Positions 26,342-35,566 of a DNA stretch of 57,269 bases are shown in pieces. Within the stretch, counting starts at the first letter, position 1. Each line of letters opens with the position of its first letter. The position numbers were made by a program, and so were the translations under genes. The notes below the pieces were generated by a model. That model did not search any database and was not told where the DNA came from. It was given only the letters and a program-made list of their open reading frames with translations. Source of the DNA: a virus; IMG/VR virus record IMGVR_UViG_3300025120_000060, positions 1 to 57,269 of that record; one strand, 5' to 3'.

Positions 26342-27186
26342 ATCCCATCACAATCATTGATTGCAACACCACCTAGTTCATCAAACATGGACATCTGACC
26401 ATTGTCTTTTGCTTTTTCATCAATATCAATTTCGCTCAGCGGTTTACCTTCTTTAGTAACAAAGACCGTGTAGCCTTCTCTCATACCTTTGAAGCCACCA
26501 TTAATTTTCTTTTCAAACTCAATAACATGTTGAAATTCCTCTGGTGAATTATCTTTTAAATTTTTCCATTCTTTCCAGGTTTTATAAGGACAGAAAGTAC
26601 ATGCTGATCTTGGAGGCTTTGGCATAGCATGATCTTCAAACCATTTCTTGCACATGGCTCTAGTAATATTTCTCTCTACCAAAGGATACATGTTTTTGAT
26701 CCAAGGCTTTCTAGCTTCTTTTACACGATAAGTTTCATCACGAGATATACCCATGATCATTTCTACAACAGTTCCTTTTTTAACACGTTGTCCTTTTTGA
26801 TAACCCATATATTGTCTACAAAACTTGTGAATAGGTTCGATCTTGTAGTGCCCGGTACACTGACGGGTTAAGATACCCATGCTGTGTTTCTTTGGGTCTT
26901 TAGTAAAAAAAGGTGGGGTTCTTGAAGTATGCAAACCTTCTGCTGCTTCAATGGAATCTCGTTCTATGTCTCCTGCACTAATAACATGAATAGGATAATT
27001 TTTAATCTTAGTCTTCATCCATTCAAACCATTCGTAAACTTCTTTGGGTTCTGCCATTGTATCTGCAAAAACAGCGAAGTCAGGCATAGGGCCTATCTCA
27101 CCATACTCGTACATAAATGCTAAAGTGCTAGACTGCACTCCTGCGCCTAAAGATAATACTCTAGGACCTTTAATTAAATCAGCCAT
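26329..27186 (-). CDS. PAPS-reductase-like PP-loop protein
   Basis: 285 residues. LSLGAGVQSSTLAFM (residues 11-25) is the PP-loop of adenine-nucleotide alpha-hydrolases such as PAPS reductase and DndC-like enzymes. RQCTGHYKIEPIH (108-120) and SACTFCPYKTWKEW (Cys196, Cys199) are typical of the phage subgroup and could hold a metal or Fe-S cluster. It may act in sulfur or nucleotide (DNA or tRNA) modification; the reaction cannot be read from sequence. It lies between the SNF2 helicase and a small gene, overlapping both. Confidence 0.8.
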   Translation of the reverse strand: MADLIKGPRVLSLGAGVQSSTLAFMYEYGEIGPMPDFAVFADTMAEPKEVYEWFEWMKTKIKNYPIHVISAGDIERDSIEAAEGLHTSRTPPFFTKDPKKHSMGILTRQCTGHYKIEPIHKFCRQYMGYQKGQRVKKGTVVEMIMGISRDETYRVKEARKPWIKNMYPLVERNITRAMCKKWFEDHAMPKPPRSACTFCPYKTWKEWKNLKDNSPEEFQHVIEFEKKINGGFKGMREGYTVFVTKEGKPLSEIDIDEKAKDNGQMSMFDELGGVAINDCDGMCGV

Positions 27187-28616
27187 TGTTTTAACTCCTC
27201 TCCCATGACTTGCGTCGCTATGTTAATCTTATTTCTTAAACTTTGTACAATCTTTTCATCCACAGTGCCTTCGGTTACTAGGTCAACATAAGTGACCTTT
27301 GATGTTTGTCCTATGCGGTGCACCCTATCCTCAGATTGTAATCGGACTTCTAAGTCATAAGAGTTACTATAATATATCACAGTGTGACTTCTAGTTAAAG
27401 TCAAACCATAACCGCCTGTTTTAGGATTACCTACGAAATATCTTAACTCTTCTTCGTTTTGAAACCTATCTACAATGCTTTGTCTCTCTTCACTGTGAGT
27501 GTCTCCATAAAAAGTAGCAACGGAACCTGGACCATGAACCTTGGCAATTTCTTTTGCAATCGTTTGTATGTCGTGTCTATAGTTTGCCCAGATAAGAACT
27601 TTGCCGGATGTTTCACCAAGTATGTTCATGAGTTCTTTTATCCTGTTGTTTTCAACTTCCTTTACTTCACCGTTGTCAAGCTTTACGTGTCCACATACTA
27701 TTTGATGTAGTCTTAAAATTTGTGTTAGAGCTGACAGTGCAGTTAATCTCTCTCCTTCAATGTTGGCGATAGCCATCCTCTTCATAGAAACATAAGCTTC
27801 CATTTGTTTTGGAGTCATTGATACATGACGCACTTGATATATCTTTTCAGGTAGATCAAGACAATCATCTTTAAGCACGCGGTAGCTAAAATGTTCAATC
27901 TTTTCTGCAAGCTCTTCGAGTCTTTGATACCTTACAATCATGTTAAAGTTATGAGTAGGCATGTTTCTTCTAACCATTACACAGTATCTGTTTTTAAAAG
28001 CCCAGAAAGAACTAAAGCCCAATAAATCTTCGTCCAAAAAAGCACACTGAGAATAAAGATCTATAGGTGATCGAGTAACAGGAGAACCTGTCATGATTCT
28101 TTTGTACTTAATCAGAGGTGACATCTTTAAAATATTTTTAGTTCGAGCAGCTGTAGGGTTTTTTATAGTTGTGCTTTCATCAATGGCCACCATACATCTG
28201 TGAGAAAGAAAAAACTTCTTAGCGAAGTCAACTCCCTTTTTTGTACTGAACGCTTCTATGTTCATAAGAAAAATTTTAAACTTATCGTTAGGTAAAAAAA
28301 TCTTATCTAATTTTTTTCTATCTTCTGCTTTGTTATCAGAGCCCCATATAAAAATGTCAGGCACAATGTGTTCCGGTAAATGATTATTAAGTTCTCTTAT
28401 CCAGTTTTTGTAAACTGTTTTAGGAGCTATAACACATAGGCTTTCAATATGTCCATTGTCATAAAGATAGCTAGAGTTATAAATAGCTACAAGAGTTTTA
28501 CCTGTACCCATTTCCATAAACCAGGCAAAATTATCTTTTTCTAAAGCTGCACCTAATGCAGCTAGCTGATGAGCAAAAGGCTCAGTCTTAAACGGATAGT
28601 CCTGTATTTTATTCAT
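27174..28616 (-). CDS. SNF2-family DNA helicase/translocase
   Basis: 480 residues. MEMGTGKTLVAIY (Walker A, residues 37-41), APKTVYKNW (motif Ia), VAIDEST (motif II, DEST at 146-149), MTGSPV (motif III), and a C-terminal RecA lobe with VGNPKTGGYGLTLTRSHTVIYYS and RVHRIGQTSKV (motifs V and VI). It is an ATP-driven double-stranded DNA translocase, compact for the SNF2 group and typical of phage members used in replication or recombination. It is the first gene of a minus-strand operon diverging from the replication operon. Confidence 0.9.
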   Translation of the reverse strand: MNKIQDYPFKTEPFAHQLAALGAALEKDNFAWFMEMGTGKTLVAIYNSSYLYDNGHIESLCVIAPKTVYKNWIRELNNHLPEHIVPDIFIWGSDNKAEDRKKLDKIFLPNDKFKIFLMNIEAFSTKKGVDFAKKFFLSHRCMVAIDESTTIKNPTAARTKNILKMSPLIKYKRIMTGSPVTRSPIDLYSQCAFLDEDLLGFSSFWAFKNRYCVMVRRNMPTHNFNMIVRYQRLEELAEKIEHFSYRVLKDDCLDLPEKIYQVRHVSMTPKQMEAYVSMKRMAIANIEGERLTALSALTQILRLHQIVCGHVKLDNGEVKEVENNRIKELMNILGETSGKVLIWANYRHDIQTIAKEIAKVHGPGSVATFYGDTHSEERQSIVDRFQNEEELRYFVGNPKTGGYGLTLTRSHTVIYYSNSYDLEVRLQSEDRVHRIGQTSKVTYVDLVTEGTVDEKIVQSLRNKINIATQVMGEELKQWLI

Positions 28617-28630
28617 TCTTTCTAATTATA

Positions 28631-28670
28631 AATATAGTGCTTGTAATTGGGATTGCAACTACTATATAAT
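28631..28670. promoter_or_regulatory. Overlapping divergent promoters with TTGGGAT element
   Basis: Plus strand: TTGTAA (28641-28646), 18 bases, TATAAT (28665-28670), reading into the replication operon. Minus strand: TTGCAA (28658-28653), 16 bases, TATATT (28636-28631), reading into the SNF2 helicase. TTGGGAT at 28647-28653 lies in the plus-strand spacer and touches the minus-strand -35. A protein bound here could control both operons. Confidence 0.65.
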
Positions 28671-28692
28671 ACGCAACGAGAAAGAAGGAAAT

Positions 28693-29010
28693 ATGAGCAT
28701 AGTATATATTGTACAAGAAATGCCTGGTAGGGACATCTTATCTGCCGATAAGTATGGTAAGTTAGTTCCAGTCATGCCCCCTGGTTTTCAGGTAGTTTTA
28801 TCACCTGGACCTGCAGTTGCCAAAATTAAGAAGGTAATCAAAGAGTATACTGACGATGATTACATTCTTTGTCTTGGTGATCCTTCACTCATAGGCATAG
28901 TGTGTGCGCATTGCTCAGATATTAACAGGGGTAGATTTAATCTATTGAAGTGGGATAAAAGACATCAAAAGTATTATCCAATTGAAGTAGATATGAATAG
29001 GAGAACGTAA
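28693..29010 (+). CDS. Conserved early phage protein
   Basis: 105 residues. The pattern is DILSADKYGKLVPVMPPGFQVVLSPGPAVAKIKKVIKEYTDDDYILCLGDPSLIGIVCAHCSDIN, then LLKWDKRHQKYYPIEVD. From memory, the 'DYLLxxGDPxxI...LKWDR' signature is a frequent early gene in marine phages with unknown function. It is the first gene after the divergent promoter, with GAAGGAAAT upstream. Its stop overlaps the next ATG (TAATG). Confidence 0.7.
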   Translation: MSIVYIVQEMPGRDILSADKYGKLVPVMPPGFQVVLSPGPAVAKIKKVIKEYTDDDYILCLGDPSLIGIVCAHCSDINRGRFNLLKWDKRHQKYYPIEVDMNRRT

Positions 29011-29576
29011 TGAACAACGCATCAGTGCTGAGTTCTTTAGAACAATCATCTAAAGATCTTAGTAAGTTAGATGATGGATCTTTGTCCTCTTTGGGGTCAA
29101 AATGTCAAGATATCGAATCAACTATGGCTGAAATTAGTAATATTGAGTTACATAAAAAAGACTTAAATATTAAACTTCAGAAGTTGTACGACGAGACAGC
29201 TGATCTTTTAAGATCAAAGAATCTAACATCGTTAACACTCGCGAATGGATCAAAAGTGACTGCATCCGAAAGAGTAGTGGCGCACATCAAGAAGGACTTA
29301 CAAGAGTCTGCCTTTGAGGTGTTACGCGAAAAAGGATTTGGTGACTTAATCAAACGTGAAGTAAAAGCAAGCTTCGCTAAAGGCGAAGACTCTCAAGCGC
29401 AACAATTCATTCATGCGATCGAAGAGCAAGGATTACAGCCTGTGGACAATGCCTCAGTACATCCAAGCACTCTTAAAGCTTTCTTTAAAGAGCAGCTAGA
29501 TAAAGGCAACCCGACTGAAATACCTTTAGATCTTTTCGGGGTACATGTTTTGAACGAAATAAAGATAAGGAGATAA
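29010..29576 (+). CDS. Early coiled-coil protein next to SSB-like gene
   Basis: 188 residues. The N-terminal half is helical (about residues 1-75, with Leu-rich heptads), followed by a small mixed domain (SLTLANGSKVTASERVVAHIKKDLQESAFEVLREKGFGDLIKREVKASF). It ends 1 base before the SSB-like gene, so the two are probably made together. It may be a partner of DNA replication or recombination. No family recognised with confidence. Confidence 0.65.
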   Translation: MNNASVLSSLEQSSKDLSKLDDGSLSSLGSKCQDIESTMAEISNIELHKKDLNIKLQKLYDETADLLRSKNLTSLTLANGSKVTASERVVAHIKKDLQESAFEVLREKGFGDLIKREVKASFAKGEDSQAQQFIHAIEEQGLQPVDNASVHPSTLKAFFKEQLDKGNPTEIPLDLFGVHVLNEIKIRR

Positions 29577-29577
29577 C

Positions 29578-30414
29578 ATGCGTAAAACTAAAAAAACGAA
29601 AAGTACGAAGAAGCTGTCTACAGGTAAGGCAGTTGAGACTAAGAAAAACTCTGAGGTTGCTGCGGTAACCTTGTCGAGTCTCGAAGCATTGTCAGGTAGA
29701 GGTTTACAAAACGTATCTACTGACACAATGGCTACACCAAGAATTAAAATCTTGATGCAGCTTTCGCCTGAACTGGAAGAAATTGAAGGTGCGAAAGCAG
29801 GAATGATTTACAATACTGTAACTCAAGAACTGTTTAAGTCAGAAGAAGGTATCAAAATTATACCTTGTTACTTTCAATTACAGTACGTTGAATGGACTGA
29901 TAGAGGACAGGGCAGTAGTGCGCCTATCAATGTTTATGATGCTAGTTCTGACATTCTCATGAAGACTAAAAGAGATGAGCAGAACAAAGATAGACTTGAG
30001 AGTGGCAACTACATCGACACTTGTCACAATCACTTTGTTCTAGTCATGGAAAAGAATGGTGTACCTTCGCCCGCTGTAATTACGTTTAAGTCAACACAGC
30101 TTAAGCATAGTAAGCGTTGGAACACTATGATGAAAAGACAGTTCTTGAAAAACGAAAACGGTACTTTATTTGCCGCTCCTTCTTTTGCTCACGTTTACAA
30201 GTGGTCAACTATGAAAGAGTCAAATGATAAAGGCACCTGGTATGGTTGGAACGGCCCCATAAAAGATGCCGTGATAACTGAGTTAGATAATAGTTCTGAG
30301 ATTTTACAGATGGCAAAAGACTTTGAAGAAAGCTGTCGTAAAGGTGAGAGAAACGTTTCATACGAGGAAAGTGAAACATCTTCTACTAAACTCGACGAGA
30401 ACATACCATTTTAA
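29578..30414 (+). CDS. Single-stranded-DNA-binding-like protein
   Basis: 278 residues. The core has a beta-rich domain (GIKIIPCYFQLQYVEWTDRGQ; NHFVLVMEKNGVPSPAVITFKSTQLKHSKRWNTMM; GTWYGWNGPIKDAVI). The protein ends in DENIPF, like the acidic tip by which bacterial SSB recruits partner enzymes. The N-terminus is Lys/Thr-rich. The family is common in phage replication operons. A terminator at 30421 follows, so it may be made in excess. SSB role is inferred, not proven. Confidence 0.65.
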   Translation: MRKTKKTKSTKKLSTGKAVETKKNSEVAAVTLSSLEALSGRGLQNVSTDTMATPRIKILMQLSPELEEIEGAKAGMIYNTVTQELFKSEEGIKIIPCYFQLQYVEWTDRGQGSSAPINVYDASSDILMKTKRDEQNKDRLESGNYIDTCHNHFVLVMEKNGVPSPAVITFKSTQLKHSKRWNTMMKRQFLKNENGTLFAAPSFAHVYKWSTMKESNDKGTWYGWNGPIKDAVITELDNSSEILQMAKDFEESCRKGERNVSYEESETSSTKLDENIPF

Positions 30415-30420
30415 CTTTAG

Positions 30421-30443
30421 AGGGGGCTTCGGCCCCCTTTTTT
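30421..30443 (+). terminator. Rho-independent terminator
   Basis: Perfect 7-bp stem AGGGGGC/GCCCCCT closed by a TTCG tetraloop and followed by six T. It lies 7 bases after the SSB-like stop codon. Read-through would set the ratio of SSB to the primase, helicase and polymerase downstream. Confidence 0.95.
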
Positions 30444-30457
30444 AATCAGGAGATGTT

Positions 30458-31960
30458 TTGGATTATAAGAAATTTAGAGAGATATTTAGGGGTTTAGATA
30501 GAGCCTATGGTGTTTACTACAAAGGAGAGACTAAAGAGAATGGTAAATTATCAGGTAAAGCTTATATCAAAAAAGAGCCTTTATTAGAGGAATACTATAG
30601 AAATCACTTGCTAGGACAGGACCCTTCGTTGGGTGTTGTTCCTATCATGGATAATTCCAATTGTTTTTGGGGTTGCTGTGATATCGATAAGTATCCGCTT
30701 GATTTTAAATCAATAATAAAAAAGCTTAGACTAAAGAAAATTCCTATGAGTGTTTGTCGTTCTAAGAGCGGCGGGGCACACCTGTTTCTATTTACAAAGC
30801 AAGCAGTATCAGCAACTGTAATGAGAAACAAGTTGTATGAAATAGCTGCCTTTCTTGGTTACGCTGATTGTGAAATATTTCCTAAGCAGACTGAGATCAA
30901 AGCAGATAGAGGTGACACAGGTAATTTTTTGAATCTGCCTTATCACGGCGGTAATGAAAGTATGCGTTATGCTATGGATGATGAGGGTCAGTCCTTATCA
31001 GTAGAAGAATTTTATAAGCATTATGACAACATAGTGTTAACACCAAAAGAATTAAAAGAGATTAGTGTGGTTGACGAGTCTCGTGAGCTTAAAGACGGAC
31101 CACCTTGTTTAGAAACTTTAATGGCCGAAGGTTTTCCTGAAGGCACAAGAGATAATGCTTTATATCAATATGCTGTTTATGCTAAGAAAGCTTTTCCTGA
31201 TCTCTGGCAGGATAAAATATCAGAGTTTAATCACAAGTACATGGACCCTTCTTTGTCTATTGCGCAAGTCAACAAGACTATTAAGCAACATGAGAAAAAA
31301 GAATATGCATACAAGTGTAAGGATCAACCAATGTGTTCACATTGTAATTCAAACCTATGTAGACAAAGAGTCTATGGGGTTGGTCCTGACTACGAACATA
31401 AGTTTGGTGACTTGACTAAGTATCAGTCAGATGAATCTGTTTGGTTTTTAAATGTAGATGGACAAAGACTCGAGCTCACAACAGACTCTCTCTTTGATCA
31501 GTCAAAGTTTAGAAAAGCGTGTATGGATAACTTAAACGTTTTACCTAACCCTATGAATACAAGGGACTGGACCGCAAGAATTCAACAGTTATTACAGGGT
31601 GTAGAGATCATTGAGATGCCTAAAGAAGTTAGAAAAGAAGGTCGCTTTGAACAGCACCTTGATAACTTTATTAATGATCAAGGTAAAGCAATGAACATAG
31701 AAGAAATATTAATTGGTAAGGCCTGGGCTGAGGAAGGTAAAATATTTTTTAAGATGTCTTCTTTAGAAGAGTACCTACAGAAAAAAAGATTCTTTGAGTT
31801 TACTACAACACAGATGGGTGCAAGGATAAAACAGTTAGGTGGTGGTGACACACGAAAAAGAGTGAGAGGTAAAGTAGTTTACATGTGGTATGTTCCTGAT
31901 CAAAGTGGTGAGGAAGTTAATTTAGATCTACCAAGTATGAAGGAGACAATACCTTTCTAA
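30458..31960 (+). CDS. TOTE-type archaeo-eukaryotic primase
   Basis: 500 residues from a TTG start with AGGAGA upstream. Residues 8-165 match the AEP domain of TOTE primases: EIFRGLDRAYGVYY, CDIDK (DxD metal site at 75-77), CRSKSGGAHLFLF (100-112), EIFPKQ (139-144) and GDTGNFLNLPY. A PriCT-like helical region follows (about 211-285), then a four-cysteine cluster (Cys287, 293, 296, 301). The last residues, KETIPF, resemble the SSB tip. It makes primers for the PolA downstream. It overlaps the helicase start by one base. Confidence 0.85.
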   Translation: MDYKKFREIFRGLDRAYGVYYKGETKENGKLSGKAYIKKEPLLEEYYRNHLLGQDPSLGVVPIMDNSNCFWGCCDIDKYPLDFKSIIKKLRLKKIPMSVCRSKSGGAHLFLFTKQAVSATVMRNKLYEIAAFLGYADCEIFPKQTEIKADRGDTGNFLNLPYHGGNESMRYAMDDEGQSLSVEEFYKHYDNIVLTPKELKEISVVDESRELKDGPPCLETLMAEGFPEGTRDNALYQYAVYAKKAFPDLWQDKISEFNHKYMDPSLSIAQVNKTIKQHEKKEYAYKCKDQPMCSHCNSNLCRQRVYGVGPDYEHKFGDLTKYQSDESVWFLNVDGQRLELTTDSLFDQSKFRKACMDNLNVLPNPMNTRDWTARIQQLLQGVEIIEMPKEVRKEGRFEQHLDNFINDQGKAMNIEEILIGKAWAEEGKIFFKMSSLEEYLQKKRFFEFTTTQMGARIKQLGGGDTRKRVRGKVVYMWYVPDQSGEEVNLDLPSMKETIPF

Positions 31961-33480
31961 TGGATAACACAACAATTATATTTGGGCCTCCAGGCACTGG
32001 CAAGACGACAAAGTTATTGAACATAGTAGAACAAGAATTGGAACGCGGAACACCACCCGACCGCATAGGATACTTTGCGTTTACTCGTAAGGCTTCACAA
32101 GAAGCTGTCGCTAGAGCTTGTTCTAAGTTTAATATAGAGAGAAAACAATTTTCTAATTTTAGAACATTACATAGTCTTGCTTACAGGTCTTTGAAACTAG
32201 ACAAAACAAATGTTATGAAGGACGAACACTACAAGGATTTAGAAAGTATACTGCAGGTCAGGCTTACAAACCCTGACTCTACTATCAATACCTTTGGAGC
32301 TTTTGTTGCAGACGACATTTATATGCAGTTGATAAACCTGGCTAAGGTAAAAAATGAGCCGTTAGAAAAAGTATTTCATCAGTTTGGTCATGTGCCAGGG
32401 GGTTGGTTAAAGTTAGAATATGTTGACAGGGCTTTAAAAGCTTACAAAAAAGAAAGAAACTTATTTGATTATACTGACATGATTATTGAATATAACGAGC
32501 AAACGCCTAATCCTAATTTAGATGTTCTTATTGTAGACGAGGCTCAAGACTTGTCTTTTATACAGTGGGAAATGGTAAAGCATATGCAAAGTCTTGTAGC
32601 AAGGGTTTATATTGCAGGGGACGATGACCAAGCTATTTTTAAATGGTCAGGAGCTCAACCGGAGTTCTTGATTGATTTACCAGGTAAGAGAGAAATATTA
32701 AATCAGTCTTATCGTGTGCCTATTGCAGTGCATGGTGTAGCTAATAAGTTAGTAAACAGGATAGAGAACAGGGTGCCTAAAGACTATAGGCCTAAAACTG
32801 CATCTGGGTTTCTTGAAAAACATATACATCGCTTTGACTCTGTAAACTTGAAACACGGATCATGGCTCTTACTAGGTAGAACTAACTACGTTGCAGAACA
32901 GTTAGTTGATGAGCTAAGAAGCATGGGTGTTTACTATGAAAAGTTTGACAACCCTTCTGTATCACAGAAATTAGTTGAGGGCATAAGAACCTGGGAGGCC
33001 TTACAAAGAGGTGAGCAAGTAAACTTTAATCAAGTAAAGAATTTTTATTCTTATTTAAAATTAGATAAGGATGTAGCACGCGGGCATAAAGGATTGTCAG
33101 GAGTTGATGAAAAGAAGATGTTTAACATTGCAACATTAGGAGTTGAACATGGTCTTAAGATAGAACAAAGAACCCCCTGGCACTATGCTTTGACACAAGT
33201 ATCTGAAACAATGAAAGTTTATGTTTTATCTTTGTTAAGAAATAATGAAGAGATAGATTTAAAACCTAGAATAAAAGTTTCAACAATACATGGTGCTAAA
33301 GGTGGAGAGGCTGACAATGTAATGTTGCTTACTGATCTTACAAAGAGAGTTGAGCAAGGTTACTTAGCTAACCCCGACGACGAGAGAAGAGTATTTTACG
33401 TTGGAGCTACGAGAGCAAAACAGTCCTTGCATCTTGTTGCTAGTCAAAGTAATTTAGAATTCTCAGAAATTTTTAGATGA
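31960..33480 (+). CDS. UvrD/Rep-like superfamily 1 helicase
   Basis: 506 residues. GPPGTGKTTKLL (Walker A, residues 9-20), FRTLHSLAYR (motif Ib region), VLIVDEAQDLSFIQW (Walker B), IAGDDDQAIFKWSGA (motif III), LNQSYRVP (motif IV), VSTIHGAKGGEADNVMLL (motif V) and VFYVGATRAKQSLHLV (motif VI). It unwinds DNA for replication or recombination. No DnaB-type hexameric helicase is visible, so this may be the replicative helicase. ATGA overlap with the polymerase gene. Confidence 0.93.
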   Translation: MDNTTIIFGPPGTGKTTKLLNIVEQELERGTPPDRIGYFAFTRKASQEAVARACSKFNIERKQFSNFRTLHSLAYRSLKLDKTNVMKDEHYKDLESILQVRLTNPDSTINTFGAFVADDIYMQLINLAKVKNEPLEKVFHQFGHVPGGWLKLEYVDRALKAYKKERNLFDYTDMIIEYNEQTPNPNLDVLIVDEAQDLSFIQWEMVKHMQSLVARVYIAGDDDQAIFKWSGAQPEFLIDLPGKREILNQSYRVPIAVHGVANKLVNRIENRVPKDYRPKTASGFLEKHIHRFDSVNLKHGSWLLLGRTNYVAEQLVDELRSMGVYYEKFDNPSVSQKLVEGIRTWEALQRGEQVNFNQVKNFYSYLKLDKDVARGHKGLSGVDEKKMFNIATLGVEHGLKIEQRTPWHYALTQVSETMKVYVLSLLRNNEEIDLKPRIKVSTIHGAKGGEADNVMLLTDLTKRVEQGYLANPDDERRVFYVGATRAKQSLHLVASQSNLEFSEIFR

Positions 33481-35393
33481 AAGAACATAATTGGATACTA
33501 CCAGAGTATAAGGAAGGAAAGATAGAATCTTACATGAGTAATCAAATACCTATGTTTCAACCACCAAGCGAGTGGTTGCCGCCAGAAAACATTCCTAATT
33601 TAGATGACGCTAAAGAAATAGCTGTTGATTTAGAAACAATGGACCCTGACATAAAAACAAAAGGCCCTGGTTGGGCTACCGGGAACGGTGCAATCATTGG
33701 TGTAGCCATGGCAGTAGAAGGTTGGAAGGGTTACTTTCCTTTACGACATCCTGGTGGTGGTAACTTTGATGAGAAAATATTTTTTAGAAATTTTAAAAAG
33801 ATGATGTCTTTACCCAATAGAAAGATTTTTCATAATGCTATGTATGATGTTGGTTGGCTTAAACATCAAGAGATACCTGTCAACGGCACGTTGATTGATA
33901 CAATGATAGCAGCTCAAATCATAGACGAGAATCGTATGGGTTACTCTCTTAACGCTGTTGCTAAAGACTATTTGGGTGAAAAGAAATCAGAAGCTTTACT
34001 TTATGAGGCTGCAAAAGAGTGGGGTGTAGACCCTAAAGGCGAGATGTATAAGCTCCCCGCACAGTTTGTAGGACCTTATGCTGAACAGGATGCCGAGCTC
34101 ACACTGAAGTTGTGGGGTCGCCTGGAGTCAGAAATATATAAACAAGATTTAGTTTCCATATTCTCATTAGAGACGAACATTCTTCCGGCTTTAATTGAGA
34201 TGAAGTGGAGAGGTGTCCGTGTTGACACCAGTCGTGCTGCTCAGATAAAAGAGAAACTCCTTCAAGAAGAGAATCTTCTTCTTTCCTCTATCCAAAACAT
34301 CTCAGGGGTTTCTGTTGATTTGTGGGCAGCACGTTCAGTTGCGAAAGCATTTGACTCTATGGACATACCTTACGAAAAGACTGCAAAGTCGAAGGAACCT
34401 AAGTTCGATAAGAATTTTTTAGGAACTCACCCAAGTAAGTTGGCTAACTTAATTGTTCAGGCTCGTGAGATAAATAAAGCCAGGACAACTTTTATTGACA
34501 CAATTATGAAGCATCAACACAAAGGTAGAATACACGCTGAGATACATCAAATGAGATCTGACCAGGGCGGAACTGTTACAGGTAGGTTCTCAATGAGTAA
34601 CCCTAACCTTCAACAGATACCTGCAAGAAACGCAAAGATTGGACCAATGATAAGAAGTTTATTTATACCTGAAGAAGGAGCGAAGTGGGGTTGCTTTGAT
34701 TACAACCAACAAGAACCACGGCTCGTGGCTCACTACGCTGCTATAACCAGGAATGGTTTAGAAGGTGCTGATAAAGTTATTGACGGATATAATAGTGACC
34801 TGGACTTCCATGGCACTGTTGCAGAGATGGCTAACATTGATCGTAAAACTGCAAAGACAATTAACCTGGGGCTGTTCTATGGAATGGGTAAAGGTAAATT
34901 AAAAAGTCAGCTTGGGTTAAACGATGAACAGGCCGATGCTTTGTTTAAAACTTATCACAGTCGTGTGCCTTTTGTTAAACAGCTCACGGAACAGGCCTCT
35001 AAGTCTGCACAAGAGAATGGTTTTGTTAGAACTTTACTGGGACGTAAGTGTCGTTTTGATTTATGGGAGCCCGCAAGCTTCGGTATTCATAAGCCATTGC
35101 AACGTGAACAAGCGACCAGGGAACATGGAAAAAATATTAAACGTGCGTTTACATACAAAGCTTTGAATAGATTGATACAAGGTTCAGCAGCTGACATGAC
35201 AAAGAAAGCAATTTTAGATTTATATAAAGAAGGAATAGTTCCACACATACAAGTGCATGATGAATTAGATTGTTCGTTTGAATCAGAAATACATGCAAAG
35301 AAAATTGAAAAGCAAATGGTAGAGTGTGTTGAGTTAAAGGTACCTGTTAAAGTTGATTGTGAAGTTGGCTCTAGTTGGGGCGATATTAAATAA
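33477..35393 (+). CDS. Family A DNA polymerase with 3'-5' exonuclease
   Basis: 638 residues. Exonuclease domain: DLETMD (51-56), FHNAMYDVGWL (118-128), YAEQDAELT (201-209). Polymerase: GRFSMSNPNLQQIP, motif A with FDYNQQEPRLVAHY (Asp408; the usual Ser-Gln-Ile is Asn-Gln-Gln), motif B RKTAKTINLGLFYGMG (456-471) and motif C VHDELD (593-598). Leu464 occupies the place of E. coli Phe762. There is no 5' nuclease domain. A second ATG at residue 20 is possible. It replicates the phage genome; primase and helicase are directly upstream. Confidence 0.95.
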   Translation: MKEHNWILPEYKEGKIESYMSNQIPMFQPPSEWLPPENIPNLDDAKEIAVDLETMDPDIKTKGPGWATGNGAIIGVAMAVEGWKGYFPLRHPGGGNFDEKIFFRNFKKMMSLPNRKIFHNAMYDVGWLKHQEIPVNGTLIDTMIAAQIIDENRMGYSLNAVAKDYLGEKKSEALLYEAAKEWGVDPKGEMYKLPAQFVGPYAEQDAELTLKLWGRLESEIYKQDLVSIFSLETNILPALIEMKWRGVRVDTSRAAQIKEKLLQEENLLLSSIQNISGVSVDLWAARSVAKAFDSMDIPYEKTAKSKEPKFDKNFLGTHPSKLANLIVQAREINKARTTFIDTIMKHQHKGRIHAEIHQMRSDQGGTVTGRFSMSNPNLQQIPARNAKIGPMIRSLFIPEEGAKWGCFDYNQQEPRLVAHYAAITRNGLEGADKVIDGYNSDLDFHGTVAEMANIDRKTAKTINLGLFYGMGKGKLKSQLGLNDEQADALFKTYHSRVPFVKQLTEQASKSAQENGFVRTLLGRKCRFDLWEPASFGIHKPLQREQATREHGKNIKRAFTYKALNRLIQGSAADMTKKAILDLYKEGIVPHIQVHDELDCSFESEIHAKKIEKQMVECVELKVPVKVDCEVGSSWGDIK

Positions 35394-35432
35394 ACCGCGT
35401 AAAATAACGAAAATAAAACAGCTTTTAAGAGC

Positions 35433-35465
35433 CATACAGGGGTGTCTTTTATATGCTCCTGTATG
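35433..35465 (+). other. Inverted repeat after the polymerase gene
   Basis: CATACAGG (35433-35440) and CCTGTATG (35458-35465) form a perfect 8-bp stem with a 17-base loop. No T-run follows, so it is not a standard terminator. It could be an mRNA 3' stabilising hairpin or a protein site. The rest of the 173-base gap holds the promoter at 35508. Confidence 0.5.
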
Positions 35466-35507
35466 ATTGCATTCAGGTAAAAATAACAATTAATATCTTT
35501 TTAGGAG

Positions 35508-35537
35508 TTGACATAATTAGTTGAGATATTATATACT
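35508..35537 (+). promoter_or_regulatory. Sigma70-like promoter for the 35.6-37 kb operon
   Basis: TTGACA (35508-35513), 18-base spacer, TATACT (35532-35537). The spacer contains AATTAGTTGAGAT, which on the other strand reads ATCTCAACTAATT, one mismatch from the ATCCCAAC element at other promoters here. It is followed by GAAAGGAG and the first micro-ORF. Confidence 0.75.
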
Positions 35538-35566
35538 TACCATAGAAATAAAGAAAGGAGTTCAAC

